Shown: positions 27,201 to 35,733, counted from the stretch's first letter. The stretch: DNA of 64,000 bases from Paenibacillus_G filicis (GCF_038070315.1 NZ_JBBPCC010000003.1:286365-350364); one strand, 5' to 3'. Numbers and translations: made by a program. Notes: generated from the letters alone by a model not told the origin.

Positions 27201-27440
27201 ATCCGGATTGCCCGGCAAGACAAGTCTACCCTGTTCGAGGTGAGGGATAACGGGATGGGCATGACCAGGGAGCTGGCAGACCAACTGCTGGATCCCTCCA
27301 GAAAGCTGCGTGGGGGGATCGGGCTGCTGAACACGAACCGTAGGCTGACTCAGACGTACGGACAGGGGTTGTCGATTCGCAGCAAGCCCGGCCATGGGAC
27401 CACCGTTTCGTTTGTCATCCCGGACAGGAACGAGCCGTAG
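24300..27440 (+). CDS. Hybrid dual histidine kinase: 7TM sensor, HisKA kinase, receiver and LytS-type kinase
   Basis: At 1046 residues this is an unusually complex kinase. Order: one helix (about 13-30), an extracellular beta-rich domain (about 45-205), a 7TM block (about 212-415), HisKA with phospho-acceptor His447 (NTSHELRTPLHGI), HATPase with NLVHNAIKYT and GGGIGLGLS, a linker, a receiver with Asp767 (IADVMMPHMSGYE) and Lys in ITKPVD, then a His_kinase domain (QIHPHFLFNTLNS, 855-867) with a second HATPase (QPLVENAVKHG). The layout is that of 7TMR-DISM sensors. No separate response regulator is adjacent. GGAG immediately precedes the double ATG; 24303 is an equal candidate. Confidence 0.9.
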   Translation: MMRIKQKINLTQVAFLILALSILFVLRLLWYGEFVTSPQPLAVQGVLDLRGWNLEGSRSITLDGEWELYPETFISHEDMRSPNPAVPHFVQVPGDWGRALNEDTGSSFGYGTYRLRIQVDHPLEQPYGFWIQEIQASSVVEINGQRDNPFGKPAAQPENYLPKAISYTASYAAGDQTMIELLVRSANFDQPLMGGITRSIRFGSQAVIDTERMYSIGLQLVTFVILMLHALYAGLLFTFNPRQKTFLTFFMLLLSVSFSVIADHDSLLGLWVPLSYAGLLKIKLLSYMGISFFMLLLSRNFSGDTGRSWIFTAYAASLGLYSAFILASPSAYVYYSTDSGLFTFFYLFPIAWTFSLIIKMVLSRQKDAVFLLFAAASILSSILWGFVSHLVTAASMYYPVDVFAALIGFSGYWFKRYFRNSEENTRLTEQLRKADKLKDQFLANTSHELRTPLHGIMNIAQTVISNEKHALGDKSFRDMELLVTISRRMSHLLGDLLDIVRLQDKRVILKPEPVSVQSTAAGVVDMLRYMTDGIPVSLRLDIPADLPVVFADEKRLIQILFNLVHNAIKYTDEGTITVSAETKGTQVVIHVSDTGHGMDEQTQSRIFLPYEQGPQGVSEGGGIGLGLSISRQLVELHGSLLTVRSRPGHGSVFSFTLPNMASDSLQVSLAEPHRAGTERLAMDITPSIVDNEATTAAAAETGSIRPALHRSEDKGRLNILAVDDDPVNLKVLSSILSAETYRIRTAMSAQEALELLGAESWDLLIADVMMPHMSGYELTRLVRQRFTLSELPVLLLTARSQPEDIYAGFRSGANDYITKPVDAMELQYRVWSLATLKQSIHDTLRMEAAYLQAQIHPHFLFNTLNSIMALSEIDPEKMRRLGDAFTSYLRISIDFLNAEQLVALSHELELVRAYLYIEKERFEERLSIEWEIDPGLDLLLPPLTLQPLVENAVKHGLLSKITGGTLHIRIARQDKSTLFEVRDNGMGMTRELADQLLDPSRKLRGGIGLLNTNRRLTQTYGQGLSIRSKPGHGTTVSFVIPDRNEP

Positions 27441-27478
27441 TTAATGAATCCGGAAGAGCCTTGCGGACGTATGCACGC

Positions 27479-27505
27479 AAAAAAGCACCCCAACGGGTGC
27501 TTTTT
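27479..27505. terminator. Bidirectional terminator
   Basis: AAAAAGCACCC and GGGTGCTTTTT form a near-perfect stem with A and T runs for both strands, between convergent genes. Confidence 0.9.
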
Positions 27506-27542
27506 CTCTAATCTGCAGATGCCTTCTTCATTTTTTACAAGC

Positions 27543-28481
27543 TTACTTCTTCAGCAGCTTCTCCGCGTTATCCAGGGCCAGCTTGTGTCCCAGCGACGAA
27601 TAATCGAGCCAAGGGTTGCCTTCCACCACATAGACATGCTTGTTCTTGACGGCTTTCAGCCCGGCCCAGAGCGGGTTCGCTTCGAGCTGCTTGAACACCT
27701 TCTCCGCCTCGCCATCCTTGTTGACGATGACGAAAATCGCATCCGCATCGAAGTCGGGCAGCACTTCCTGGGAGATCACCTCATAGGCCTTATTGATCTT
27801 CTCGACGCCCTTGGCCGGCTTGAGCTTCAGGTCCTCGAACATGAACGGCCCGACTGGACGCGCCATTCCCATGACCCGCAGCTCCTTGGCTGTGACGCGG
27901 ATCGCCATCGCCTTGGCATCGGGTCCGAGCTGATCAGCCATCAGCTTCCTGACGCGCTCCGCATGAGTCTCATAATCCTTAATAAAGGCTTCGGCCTGCG
28001 CATCCTTGGACAGCAGCTTCGCCACTTTCTTCAGCGTATCGCGCCAGGTGCCGTCATCCAAATTGAAGGTTTCCGTCTTGGCGATCTTCTCGTACTTGGC
28101 CTTGTCTGCTGCGGAATACTTCTCATCTATGTAGATCGTATCGGGCTTCAAGGCCAGCACGGCTTCCATATCCGGATCCGTTACGACACCGAGCTTCTGC
28201 ACGCCGTCCAAGCGGTCCTTGACATGCGGCAGGAAGTCCTTCACATCGCCGCCGATCACGGAGCCGGCAGGCTTCACGCCCAGTGCAAGCAGATGGTTGG
28301 TCAGGTGAATGGACATCGAAGCAATCCTAGGGTCCTTGGCTGCAGGCTTGTCCGTCGATGCGGCAGCAGGCGTCTGAGCCGGAGCGGAAGGCGCTGCAGG
28401 CTGCGAGCCGCAGCCGACAGCGGTTAAAGTCAGCGATGCCAGGGCGAATAAGGTAATCCAGCGTTTTCTCATGAAAGTCAT
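27543..28481 (-). CDS. Ferric-siderophore binding lipoprotein (FeuA/FhuD-like)
   Basis: A 312-residue class III binding protein. A signal peptide with lipobox-like AVGC, an Ala/Pro-rich linker, then the periplasmic-binding fold with KPAGSVIGGDVKDFLPHVKD, the helical backbone, and ALDNAEKLL at the end. The start at 28481 is set by AGAGGAG just upstream; a start at 28472 is also possible. It is the last gene of a Fur-boxed operon behind two FecCD permeases, with a Btr-like regulator encoded upstream, so a catecholate such as bacillibactin is a reasonable guess. There is no ATPase gene in the locus. Confidence 0.88.
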   Translation of the reverse strand: MTFMRKRWITLFALASLTLTAVGCGSQPAAPSAPAQTPAAASTDKPAAKDPRIASMSIHLTNHLLALGVKPAGSVIGGDVKDFLPHVKDRLDGVQKLGVVTDPDMEAVLALKPDTIYIDEKYSAADKAKYEKIAKTETFNLDDGTWRDTLKKVAKLLSKDAQAEAFIKDYETHAERVRKLMADQLGPDAKAMAIRVTAKELRVMGMARPVGPFMFEDLKLKPAKGVEKINKAYEVISQEVLPDFDADAIFVIVNKDGEAEKVFKQLEANPLWAGLKAVKNKHVYVVEGNPWLDYSSLGHKLALDNAEKLLKK

Positions 28482-28503
28482 TAGCTCCTCTAGGGTTGAA
28501 TGT

Positions 28504-29523
28504 TTAGGATTTGGTCTTGACCAGTAAGTATAGGAAGTACGGTGCGCCCACAGCTGCCACGATGACACCTGCAGGAATCGCATTAGGTTGAAAGAAAGCG
28601 CGGCCGACCGTGTCGGACACGACGAGGATCACGACGCCGATCAAAGCGGAAATCGGCATAAAGTGCCGATGCATCGGCCCGACCAGGCGACGGGCCAGAT
28701 GCGGCGCCACCAGACCGATGAAGCCGATCCCCCCGGCCATGGAGACGCTCGCGCTCGATAGCGCGACCGCGATCGCCAGCAGCCGGAGCCGTTCGCTGCG
28801 TACCGAAGCGCCGATTCCCGCAGCCGTCTCGTCGCCGAGCGTGAAGGCGTCCAGACTCCGCGTGCGGGTCAGCGCATACGGGACCAGCAGCGCGATCCAG
28901 GGGAGCAGCGCCCAGACATTCTCCCAGTTGCGGCCCCAGACATTGCCCACGAGCCAACGGGCCGTGAACGCATAGGTCTGGTCATCCAGCTTCAGCGACA
29001 GGTACAGGGTAGCTGCGCTGAACCCGGCTGCAACGGCAATCCCGACCAGGATGAGCCGGATCGGCTGAAGGCCCCGGTGCCGGTCATAGGCGAGCGCTAC
29101 GATCAAACACGCGGTTAGAATGCCTCCGGCAAAGGCAAACAGCGGGATGATCAGGGACAAGGGCCCTTTCATCGTCTGGAAAAACGATACGAATACGATC
29201 AGGCCGAACGAAGCGCCTGCATGCAAGCCCATAATGCCGGGATCGGCCAGCGCATTCCGCGACAAGCCCTGCAGGATGGCCCCTGACAATCCGAGGCCGA
29301 TACCGGCCAGTACCGTCACGCAGATACGCGGCAGCCGGTAATCGAACAGCACCGTGTGATCGTCCGGGGTTCCGTGACCGAGCAGTGTCTGCAGAACGGA
29401 CCAGGGGGCAATCCGGATCGTCCCCGTGTTCAAGCTGTAGAGGATGACGGCAGCCGATAGCGCCGCCAGCACAAGACCGACCGCAACCGCTCTTGGCGCT
29501 CTCAGGGTAGGTTCCGGCTTCAA
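28504..29523 (-). CDS. FecCD-type siderophore ABC permease (second subunit)
   Basis: A 339-residue permease with about nine to ten helices and the FecCD family motifs RLPRICVTVLAGIGLGLSGA, GLSRNALADPGIMGLHAGAS, LGDETAAGIGASVR and GFIGLVAPHLARRL. It pairs with the upstream permease to form the channel. The ATG overlaps the preceding stop by four bases, so translation is coupled. Confidence 0.92.
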   Translation of the reverse strand: MKPEPTLRAPRAVAVGLVLAALSAAVILYSLNTGTIRIAPWSVLQTLLGHGTPDDHTVLFDYRLPRICVTVLAGIGLGLSGAILQGLSRNALADPGIMGLHAGASFGLIVFVSFFQTMKGPLSLIIPLFAFAGGILTACLIVALAYDRHRGLQPIRLILVGIAVAAGFSAATLYLSLKLDDQTYAFTARWLVGNVWGRNWENVWALLPWIALLVPYALTRTRSLDAFTLGDETAAGIGASVRSERLRLLAIAVALSSASVSMAGGIGFIGLVAPHLARRLVGPMHRHFMPISALIGVVILVVSDTVGRAFFQPNAIPAGVIVAAVGAPYFLYLLVKTKS

Positions 29524-30509
29524 GACAGATGCCTCCCTTCCTTGCGTGCCAGATAGAGAAAGAACGGAACGCCGACCATCGCGACCATGACTCCGATCGC
29601 CAGCTCCCGGGGAGGATTGACGGTTCTCGCTCCGAGGTCAGCCAATACCAACAGTACCGCACCGAGCAGGGCCGATAGCGGGATGATATGGCGGTAATCC
29701 ACACCGATCAGCTTGCGGGCGATATGAGGAATCACCAGCCCGACAAACCCGATGCCTCCGACCGCCGAGACGGATGCGCCTGCGAGGAGCACCGATACGA
29801 TCATGCCTGCCGCACGGACGCGGCGTGTGCGGATTCCCAGGTTAACAGCCGTTTCATCCCCGAGCGCAATCAGCGTGATAGGTCTGCCTAGCGTAAGCGC
29901 TCCGAGAATCGCCACACCGATGACAGGCGCCAGCAGCTCCAGATGGGTCCACTTCACGCCTGCTACGCCTCCCGCATACCAGAAAGCCAGATCCTGGCTC
30001 AAGCCGAAATAAATCGCGATGCCTGTGCTGAAGGCATGCAGCATGGCAGCTACCACCGAGCCGGCCAGCGTCAATCGCAGCGGCGTCAGCCCTCCGGGAG
30101 ATGCTGAGCCGAGCAGGAAAATAAACAGCGTGCTGAGCACCGCACCGCCGAACGACAAGGCCATCAAGGCCGTATAAGGCAGATTGGGCAGGAAGGCAAA
30201 GCTCAGCGCGACGACCAGCGTAGCCCCGGCATTGACGCCCAGGATGCCTGCGTCCGCCAGCGGGTTGCGCGTGACCCCCTGCATCAAGGCTCCGGCCACG
30301 GCAAAGGCCGCACCAATCACCGCAGCGCCGATGACGCGGGGCAGGCGCAGCTCATGAATGATCTGATGCGCGGTCAAGGCAGGGTCATAGTGAGCAATCG
30401 CCAGCCATACGGTAGCCAGATCCAGATCCTTGGCCCCGTAGGAGATGGCGAAGAACATCGCCGCCAACAGGGCGCACAGCGCAAGCGGCATGATCCAGGT
30501 ATATGGCAT
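29520..30509 (-). CDS. FecCD-type siderophore ABC permease (first subunit)
   Basis: A 329-residue FecCD permease with LRLPRVIGAAVIGAAFAVAG, GVTRNPLADAGILGVNAGA, LGDETAVNLGIRTR and GFVGLVIPHIARKL. It is the first gene downstream of the Fur box at 30585-30599 and makes a heterodimer with the next gene product. GAAGGGC is the only ribosome binding site-like sequence before the ATG, rather weak for a first gene. Confidence 0.92.
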   Translation of the reverse strand: MPYTWIMPLALCALLAAMFFAISYGAKDLDLATVWLAIAHYDPALTAHQIIHELRLPRVIGAAVIGAAFAVAGALMQGVTRNPLADAGILGVNAGATLVVALSFAFLPNLPYTALMALSFGGAVLSTLFIFLLGSASPGGLTPLRLTLAGSVVAAMLHAFSTGIAIYFGLSQDLAFWYAGGVAGVKWTHLELLAPVIGVAILGALTLGRPITLIALGDETAVNLGIRTRRVRAAGMIVSVLLAGASVSAVGGIGFVGLVIPHIARKLIGVDYRHIIPLSALLGAVLLVLADLGARTVNPPRELAIGVMVAMVGVPFFLYLARKEGRHLS

Positions 30510-30584
30510 GCCCTTCCTTCGACTGAATGTTTTCCACCAAGCCGTTGTTCTGTCGAGTATGGGCTAACCCCTCCAAGTTAATAT

Positions 30585-30599
30585 TGATAATCATTATCA
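30585..30599. promoter_or_regulatory. Fur box for the siderophore permease operon
   Basis: TGATAAT-C-ATTATCA is an exact 7-1-7 Fur box as known in Bacillus (extended to 17 bp by flanking T and A). It is about 75 bases upstream of the first permease ATG, so iron would repress the operon. Confidence 0.88.
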
Positions 30600-30610
30600 A
30601 TTGATATTAT

Positions 30611-30688
30611 AAAAAAACTGCCTCGATCCCGTCCATGACATAATTATTACAATTTTGTATGGATTATTTTTAGTAGGGCGATCGAGGC
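30611..30688 (-). terminator. Long-loop terminator of the AraC/SBP regulator gene
   Basis: GCCTCGATC (30620-30628) and GATCGAGGC (30680-30688) form a perfect 9-bp stem around a long AT-rich loop, followed by seven T residues on the minus strand. Confidence 0.6.
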
Positions 30689-30690
30689 CG

Positions 30691-32343
30691 TTATAGTTCG
30701 GAGAGCAACGCCACCGCTTTCTCCAGTTGCATGTCGATGGACAATGGGGCATAGGTCATCCAGCTGTTCCACTCTCGGGAGACCTGGTATCTTCCCTTGC
30801 GAATAGACGGACACGTCCGCCAGCCTGGCGACTTCAGATAAAGCTGCACCCGCTCCAAATCCTGGTCGGAATGAGTCACGAACAACCAAGCGTCACAGCC
30901 ATACTGCGGCAGCGACTCCGGCGCAAACGGCACCCAGGTTACCTGTGTACCCGGTTCATGCTTCTCCATCTCCAGCTTCACAGGCTCCGGAGGGACAAGC
31001 TCCAATGAACGGTAAAAGACATGACCGATATTACGCGCTGCGTAGAGACGAAACTCACCGCCTCGAACCATGCACAATCCGAGGGTCATCCCTGAGGTGT
31101 GCGAACGGACAGTCTTCCGGGCAAGCTCAACCTTCTGTTCGTGCGCTGACTTCCAGACTTCCGCCTCCCGCTCCCGTCCAACCACTGCCGCAATATAGGT
31201 CAGATGCCCGAATACATCCAGGCTTTTCCACGAAAGCGCCAGAATCGGAGCCACGTCGCCTATGCTGGCTTGCGCCTTGGTCCGCACATTGTCCTTGCAG
31301 ATGATCAGATCCGGGGCAATGTCCAGGAAGGTCTGACGGCCGATCTCCCAAGGGTCCGATGCGTGCAGCGGCAAGGGGAGCATACGGGTCTCCAGCCGCA
31401 GATGCGGACGGCTCTGGGCCGCCTCGGGGACGATGCCTAGTGCGAGCAGATGATCCGTGCACGGATAGGACAGCGAGATCACCTTCGGCTCCTGCAAGCG
31501 CTTGGTGTAGACCGTAGGGGCACAGCCGGCCTGCGCCTTGAACCGGCGGCTGAAGTAAAACTCATCCCGGTAGCCGACGCTTCGCGCAATCTCCCGGATA
31601 TTAGGCTTATCCGCCGTAAGCAGTTGTTCCTTCGCCCGGTTGATCCTCAGGTCGGTCAGGAACTCGGTCGGAGATTTGCTCATCTTCTGCTTGAATCGCT
31701 GCGAGAAGTAAGAGGTCTGCATACCGGCCGCCTCGGCCAGCCGATCGATCTTCATATCGAATGGGTAATGCTCCAGCATCTGCGACAACGTGCTTTCCAG
31801 CCAGTACTCCGGCCGGTCAGGCGGCGATGGCGAAGCTCCCTCCAGGACGGTCTCCAGCAATTTCAGCAGGAGCTGCTCACGGCGCAGCCGGTCGCTGGCT
31901 TTGCCTTTCCAATTGTCGGAGACGAGCAGCAGAATCAGCCGCTGTATCGTGCGGAGACCATGATCGAGCATGCCTTGTACAGGGAAGGATAGCTCACGCT
32001 CATAGGTTCGCCGCTCCTTGTAGCTCCCAGACTCGAGAGGCGCAGCCCGGAACAGCTCGAACTGGATGCGGCAGCCTTCCAGCGGTTTTTCGTTGCCCGA
32101 TGACAGCTCAAGCTTGGTGCCAGGAGGCAGCAGAAGCTGGGTTCCCTGGGCAATACGCGCCGGTACTCCGTTCACCAGCAGTTCTCCCCTCCCCTTAACG
32201 AACAAAAGCAGGGTGTGATGCTTCAGCACATGGGGCTGCCGAGACCTGTAAGGGAAGCCGGCTATCGGTTCCGCCTCTACCAGCTCCAGCAGGACATGCT
32301 GCCAATATTCGTCGTATCCCTGATCTGCTGCCACGTTCTTCAA
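30691..32343 (-). CDS. AraC family regulator fused to a siderophore-binding-protein domain (Btr/YbbB-like)
   Basis: A 550-residue fusion: an N-terminal cupin-like region (about 25-130), an AraC HTH domain (about 190-290; IDRLAEAAGMQTSYFSQRFKQ and IREIARSVGYRDEFYFSRRF), then a class III periplasmic-binding-like domain (about 300-550). In Bacillus, Btr uses this domain to sense ferric bacillibactin and activate the Feu transporter. The TTG at 32343 is chosen because GGGAGG lies seven bases upstream; an ATG at 32373 would place that site inside the gene. It sits directly upstream of the permease operon on the same strand, which is its likely target. Confidence 0.88.
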   Translation of the reverse strand: MKNVAADQGYDEYWQHVLLELVEAEPIAGFPYRSRQPHVLKHHTLLLFVKGRGELLVNGVPARIAQGTQLLLPPGTKLELSSGNEKPLEGCRIQFELFRAAPLESGSYKERRTYERELSFPVQGMLDHGLRTIQRLILLLVSDNWKGKASDRLRREQLLLKLLETVLEGASPSPPDRPEYWLESTLSQMLEHYPFDMKIDRLAEAAGMQTSYFSQRFKQKMSKSPTEFLTDLRINRAKEQLLTADKPNIREIARSVGYRDEFYFSRRFKAQAGCAPTVYTKRLQEPKVISLSYPCTDHLLALGIVPEAAQSRPHLRLETRMLPLPLHASDPWEIGRQTFLDIAPDLIICKDNVRTKAQASIGDVAPILALSWKSLDVFGHLTYIAAVVGREREAEVWKSAHEQKVELARKTVRSHTSGMTLGLCMVRGGEFRLYAARNIGHVFYRSLELVPPEPVKLEMEKHEPGTQVTWVPFAPESLPQYGCDAWLFVTHSDQDLERVQLYLKSPGWRTCPSIRKGRYQVSREWNSWMTYAPLSIDMQLEKAVALLSEL

Positions 32344-32483
32344 CGTTCTTCCTCCCTTCCTTCCGTCATGCAAGTTACTATGTATGTAAAAGAGTAAGGC
32401 CGTTAGGCCAAATAGATAGCACCTAATTATGGTAATATGGAGTTAAGCCTTCTTAACCCTTATTTAGTATAAAGGAGATTCTT

Positions 32484-33029
32484 ATGGAAGACCAATGGAG
32501 AATATCGCCGCATGATCCGGCATGGAAAAGTCTGTTTCAGGCTGTCGCCTCCAGCTTAAGAGCTTCGCTCGGCGAAGCGGCCCTGCGCATCGACCATATC
32601 GGCTCGACCTCTATCGCCGGTTTAGATGCTAAGCCCATCATCGACATCCAAATCTCAGTTCCGGATGCTGAGAACCTGGCAGCCTACAAGAGCCGGATCG
32701 AACAGGCCGGATTCGTCTTACGGGAAGAAAATCCGGACAAAACGAAGAAGTATTTCCGGGAAATACCCGGCACACGAAGAACACATATTCACGTCAGGCA
32801 AGCCGGCAGTTTTTCCGAACAAGTCGCCTTGCTATTTAGAGATTATTTACGGACGCATCCTGTAGATTGTGTGAGGTATGCCCAGGAGTAGCACCGGCTT
32901 ATGGAGCTCTTCCGGCATGACCGCCCCCGGTATGTGGAGGGAAAAGGGCCGATCATCTGGGACATTATTCAGAAAGCCCAGGCTTGGTCGCAGGAGACAG
33001 GCTGGAAGCCGGGTCCCTCAGACAAGTAA
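32484..33029 (+). pseudogene. GrpB family (UPF0157) nucleotidyltransferase-like gene with in-frame amber stop
   Basis: The frame reads a typical GrpB protein (SPHDPAWKSLF, then IDHIGSTSIAGLDAKPIIDI) up to codon 135, then TAG at 32889-32891. The same frame continues as HRLMELFRHDRPRYVEGKG to TAA at 33027, giving the normal family length of about 181 residues. A lysine or similar codon one base away is expected at the stop. Translation as it stands would give a 135-residue product lacking the last helix. GGAG six bases before the ATG is intact. The family is related to nucleotidyltransferases; its role is poorly known. Confidence 0.8.
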
Positions 33030-33040
33030 AAGTTGCACGA

Positions 33041-33074
33041 AAAAATCCACTATCCGGTCCGTCCGGTAGTGGAT
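33041..33074 (-). terminator. Intrinsic terminator of the glycerophosphodiesterase gene
   Basis: ATCCACTATCCGG pairs with CCGGTAGTGGAT (one bulge), followed by six T residues on the minus strand. Confidence 0.85.
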
Positions 33075-33103
33075 CCCCATCTACTATTTCTATTATTCTA
33101 TTT

Positions 33104-33976
33104 CTATTTTTTCTGCTCCCCCGCGCCTGTTCCCATCTGCTCCTGTAGCCGCTCGCCTGCTACCTTGGCCAGCAATCTCGGCTTATCGGTAATGATGCTG
33201 CTAACGCCGAGCTCCAGCATCCGCTTCATCACCTCGGGATCGTTGACTGTCCATGCGAAGATATCCTTGCCGTATTGCCCGGCCAGCTTCAGCAGCTCCG
33301 GCTTCACTAGAGGATGCGCGATGCTGAGCGCGTCGTAATCCGGATTGCGGAGCAGCTTCTCCAGCGCTCCTGCTCCTTCGAGTTTATCGACAATCAGTCC
33401 AGTACGCAGCTCCGGATCGGCCTGCTTCACACGATGGAGAAGCTTTCCATCGAACGAGGTGAAGATGCAGTCTTTCCCGAATGATTTCCGCTTGACAATA
33501 TCTGCCGACTTCTCAGCAAGCCGGACGCCATGTCCATTATTTTTCAACTCGATATTGAGTTTGATTCTCCCTTGAGCCGTGTCGATGACCTGCTCGAGCG
33601 TCGGCACCTTCTCCGCGGCATAACGTTCGCCGAACCAGCTTCCTGCGCTGGCGCTTGCAAGCTCGGCCGATGTCACCTGCCACATCGGTTTATCGATGCC
33701 TGTTGTCCGGCGTACATTATCATCATGCATCACCATGACAACGCCGTCCGAGGTCTCCTGGACGTCCAGCTCGGCATACCCCGCTCCTGCCCGGATCGCT
33801 TGACGGAAGGCGCTTAGCGTATTCTCAGGCGCCGACTCGGAGCTCCCTCGATGCGCCGTAATCCGCTCGCGGTAGGTCATGCCGCTGGCCTCGGAACCGG
33901 AGGTGACAGGCAGGGCGGGAATCATCGCTGTCTGCACAACCAGCAAGCACAGCAAGGCCCGTAGAACATTTGACAT
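33104..33976 (-). CDS. Secreted glycerophosphodiester phosphodiesterase
   Basis: A 290-residue GDPD family enzyme with an N-terminal signal peptide (about 1-28). The catalytic motif is ITAHRGSSESAPENTLSAF (HRG...PENT), followed by AELDVQETSDGVVMVMHDD with the metal-binding Glu/Asp and general-base His, and NIELK. It hydrolyses glycerophosphodiesters (from phospholipids or teichoic acid) to glycerol 3-phosphate and an alcohol outside the cell. AGGAGG precedes the ATG. No adjacent glycerol phosphate transporter. Confidence 0.92.
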   Translation of the reverse strand: MSNVLRALLCLLVVQTAMIPALPVTSGSEASGMTYRERITAHRGSSESAPENTLSAFRQAIRAGAGYAELDVQETSDGVVMVMHDDNVRRTTGIDKPMWQVTSAELASASAGSWFGERYAAEKVPTLEQVIDTAQGRIKLNIELKNNGHGVRLAEKSADIVKRKSFGKDCIFTSFDGKLLHRVKQADPELRTGLIVDKLEGAGALEKLLRNPDYDALSIAHPLVKPELLKLAGQYGKDIFAWTVNDPEVMKRMLELGVSSIITDKPRLLAKVAGERLQEQMGTGAGEQKK

Positions 33977-34129
33977 CGGCCGCTTCCTCCTAGTGATCTG
34001 ACTTATGCTTAACGTACCATAAGTTCATTAGAAATCTATCAGCAGCAGGGTGCCAATTTCATCCACTTGCCAAACATTTTCCTAACAATCACAGGAGGTA
34101 TGCCGGGGCCGGGATTTTCCTGATAAACG

Positions 34130-34190
34130 CGAACAGGCCAGAGCAGCTGCGCTCCGGCCTGTTGCATGCGTGCAAGGCACGCATTCAACC
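34130..34190. repeat. Two tandem inverted repeats downstream of the DUF420 gene
   Basis: AACAGGCC/GGCCTGTT and ATGCGTGC-AAG-GCACGCAT form two strong hairpins in the 60 bases after the stop at 34192. Neither has a clear T run, so they are transcript-end structures of uncertain type. Confidence 0.5.
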
Positions 34191-34191
34191 C

Positions 34192-34716
34192 TTAATAATA
34201 AGGTGAGATCAATACATACACGAGAACCCCGGTCGCGCTGACGTACAGCCAGATCGGCATCGTCCAACGGGCGATTTTGCGGTGGCGGGCGATCTTGCGG
34301 CCCAATCCGCTTGCCATCGTGAACAGAGCCAGCGGCACGTTCACGATCGCCAGCAGCACGTGGGTGATGAGCACGAAGAAGTACGTGTACTTCAGCCAAT
34401 CCGGTCCGCCGAATTTCGTAGGCTCCGTCAGAAAGTGATAGGTGACGTAGGAGATGAGAAACAAAGCCGTCGATCCGAACGCTGCAAAGATCCAATTGCG
34501 GTGAACGTTAATATTCTTCTTCTTGATGGCAATCAGCGACAGCACCAGAAACACAAACGTAAAGCAATTAAAAATGGCGTTCAGCAGCGGAAAGATCGTC
34601 ACATCGAACCCAACGTTCCCTTGATACGCCGGCAAAAAGAACAGACAGGCGATAATAGCAATCAGGATCAAAGAGAACACCGTGATCGCACCGTTAAAAT
34701 TACGCGGTTTATTCAT
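34192..34716 (-). CDS. DUF420 (YozB-like) membrane protein
   Basis: A 174-residue protein with about five helices and the DUF420 signature: an N-terminal NFNGAITVFSLIL helix, NVHRNWIFAAFGSTALFLISYVTYH, TYFFVLITHVLLAI and RHRKIARWTMPIWLYVSATGVLVY. DUF420/CtaM-like proteins are linked to haem-copper oxidase maturation; histidines in the helices are conserved. The start at 34716 matches family N-termini; 34746 is an alternative with a slightly better AAGGGA site. An oxidase-assembly role would fit the aa3 oxidase in this window but is inferred. Confidence 0.8.
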   Translation of the reverse strand: MNKPRNFNGAITVFSLILIAIIACLFFLPAYQGNVGFDVTIFPLLNAIFNCFTFVFLVLSLIAIKKKNINVHRNWIFAAFGSTALFLISYVTYHFLTEPTKFGGPDWLKYTYFFVLITHVLLAIVNVPLALFTMASGLGRKIARHRKIARWTMPIWLYVSATGVLVYVLISPYY

Positions 34717-34850
34717 GAAAAGCCCCCATCCCGAAAAGATAGTCATTCTTGTCCCTTCTAGGATATGGGGTTTTGCCATCAAATACAATGCGTGATGCTC
34801 TAGTATTGTTACGGTTTCATGAAAATACCCGCGTGCCGTCTAACATCGCC

Positions 34851-35045
34851 TCAGGATGGCTTGATGCGGTTGTTGTCGACGTCCTCTCGCGGTTTGTCCA
34901 GCTTGATCTCCAGACGGTTCAGCGCTTGCCGAATTGCCTTGGCATGACTCAAGAGCTGGAACACCGCGTAGATGATGAAAATCCAAAATCCGAAAAAGAG
35001 CAAGGTCATGATAAGTCCTAGCGGATGTATGACACTAGCACCCAT
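34851..35045 (-). CDS. Small single-helix membrane protein
   Basis: A 64-residue protein with one hydrophobic helix (about 8-32) and a charged C-terminus (RQALNRLEIKLDKPREDVDN). GGGAG lies nine bases before the ATG. No family was recognised. It lies 46 bases after the next upstream gene on the same strand and could share its transcript. Confidence 0.6.
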   Translation of the reverse strand: MGASVIHPLGLIMTLLFFGFWIFIIYAVFQLLSHAKAIRQALNRLEIKLDKPREDVDNNRIKPS

Positions 35046-35091
35046 TAGCGTTCTCTCCCTTCATAATTGAAATGGCCGGACCGTATCGCAC

Positions 35092-35661
35092 TTACCTCCC
35101 GGCAAACTTGATCTGCCCCTGGCTGTCGATCCCTCGAAACACAAAGCCCCCCTCTTCAGCTGCGGGCAGTTCGGTGTATAGCACGGCATACCTGTCCTCT
35201 ACCTTCAGCTCCAAGCTTAGAGACGACCTTTGCCTAATCTCATCGAGCGTGTCGGCGGCCTCATCGTCCATAGGATCATTGCTGATCAGGACCGTAGTCA
35301 TCTCAGGATCGAGCGTCTCGATGGCAAAGAGCGTCTCGTACTGTTTACTTTCATTGAGATGAGCCGACCAGGTTCGAAGAAGAGCATCATCTGGAAGTCT
35401 GGGGGCCAGCTGAGCGGCCGTGATGACCCGGTGCAGGATCCCCCATCGTGTCTCTAGCAATTGAGCATAGGTCATGACCGGAGTCTTCCATATCACAACC
35501 TTATGTGAACCAAAGGCTTTCTCGTACACTTTGCTTCCGCCAGGCGCAGGCACAGCTTGTTCCAGCGCCCGCTTCTCACTCCATGTATAGCCGGACGGAA
35601 CAAGCCAGAACCATCCAAGCACAAGCACGAATAATAGCAAAACCATCATCGTTCGGGTCAC
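35092..35661 (-). CDS. Hypothetical membrane-anchored protein
   Basis: The 189-residue product has an N-terminal transmembrane anchor (about 5-25) and an extracytoplasmic alpha/beta domain of unknown type. The GTG at 35661 is chosen because AGGAGG sits seven bases upstream; the open frame extends to a TTG at 35700 without support. I do not recognise the family. It is downstream of the HAD phosphatase gene on the same strand. Confidence 0.6.
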   Translation of the reverse strand: MTRTMMVLLLFVLVLGWFWLVPSGYTWSEKRALEQAVPAPGGSKVYEKAFGSHKVVIWKTPVMTYAQLLETRWGILHRVITAAQLAPRLPDDALLRTWSAHLNESKQYETLFAIETLDPEMTTVLISNDPMDDEAADTLDEIRQRSSLSLELKVEDRYAVLYTELPAAEEGGFVFRGIDSQGQIKFAGR

Positions 35662-35733
35662 CGCTCTTCCTCCTGACTGCACAGCTTGAACTTTGGTCAA
35701 AGTACCCCCGTGCTTCCTCCTCCATCACGGCCT

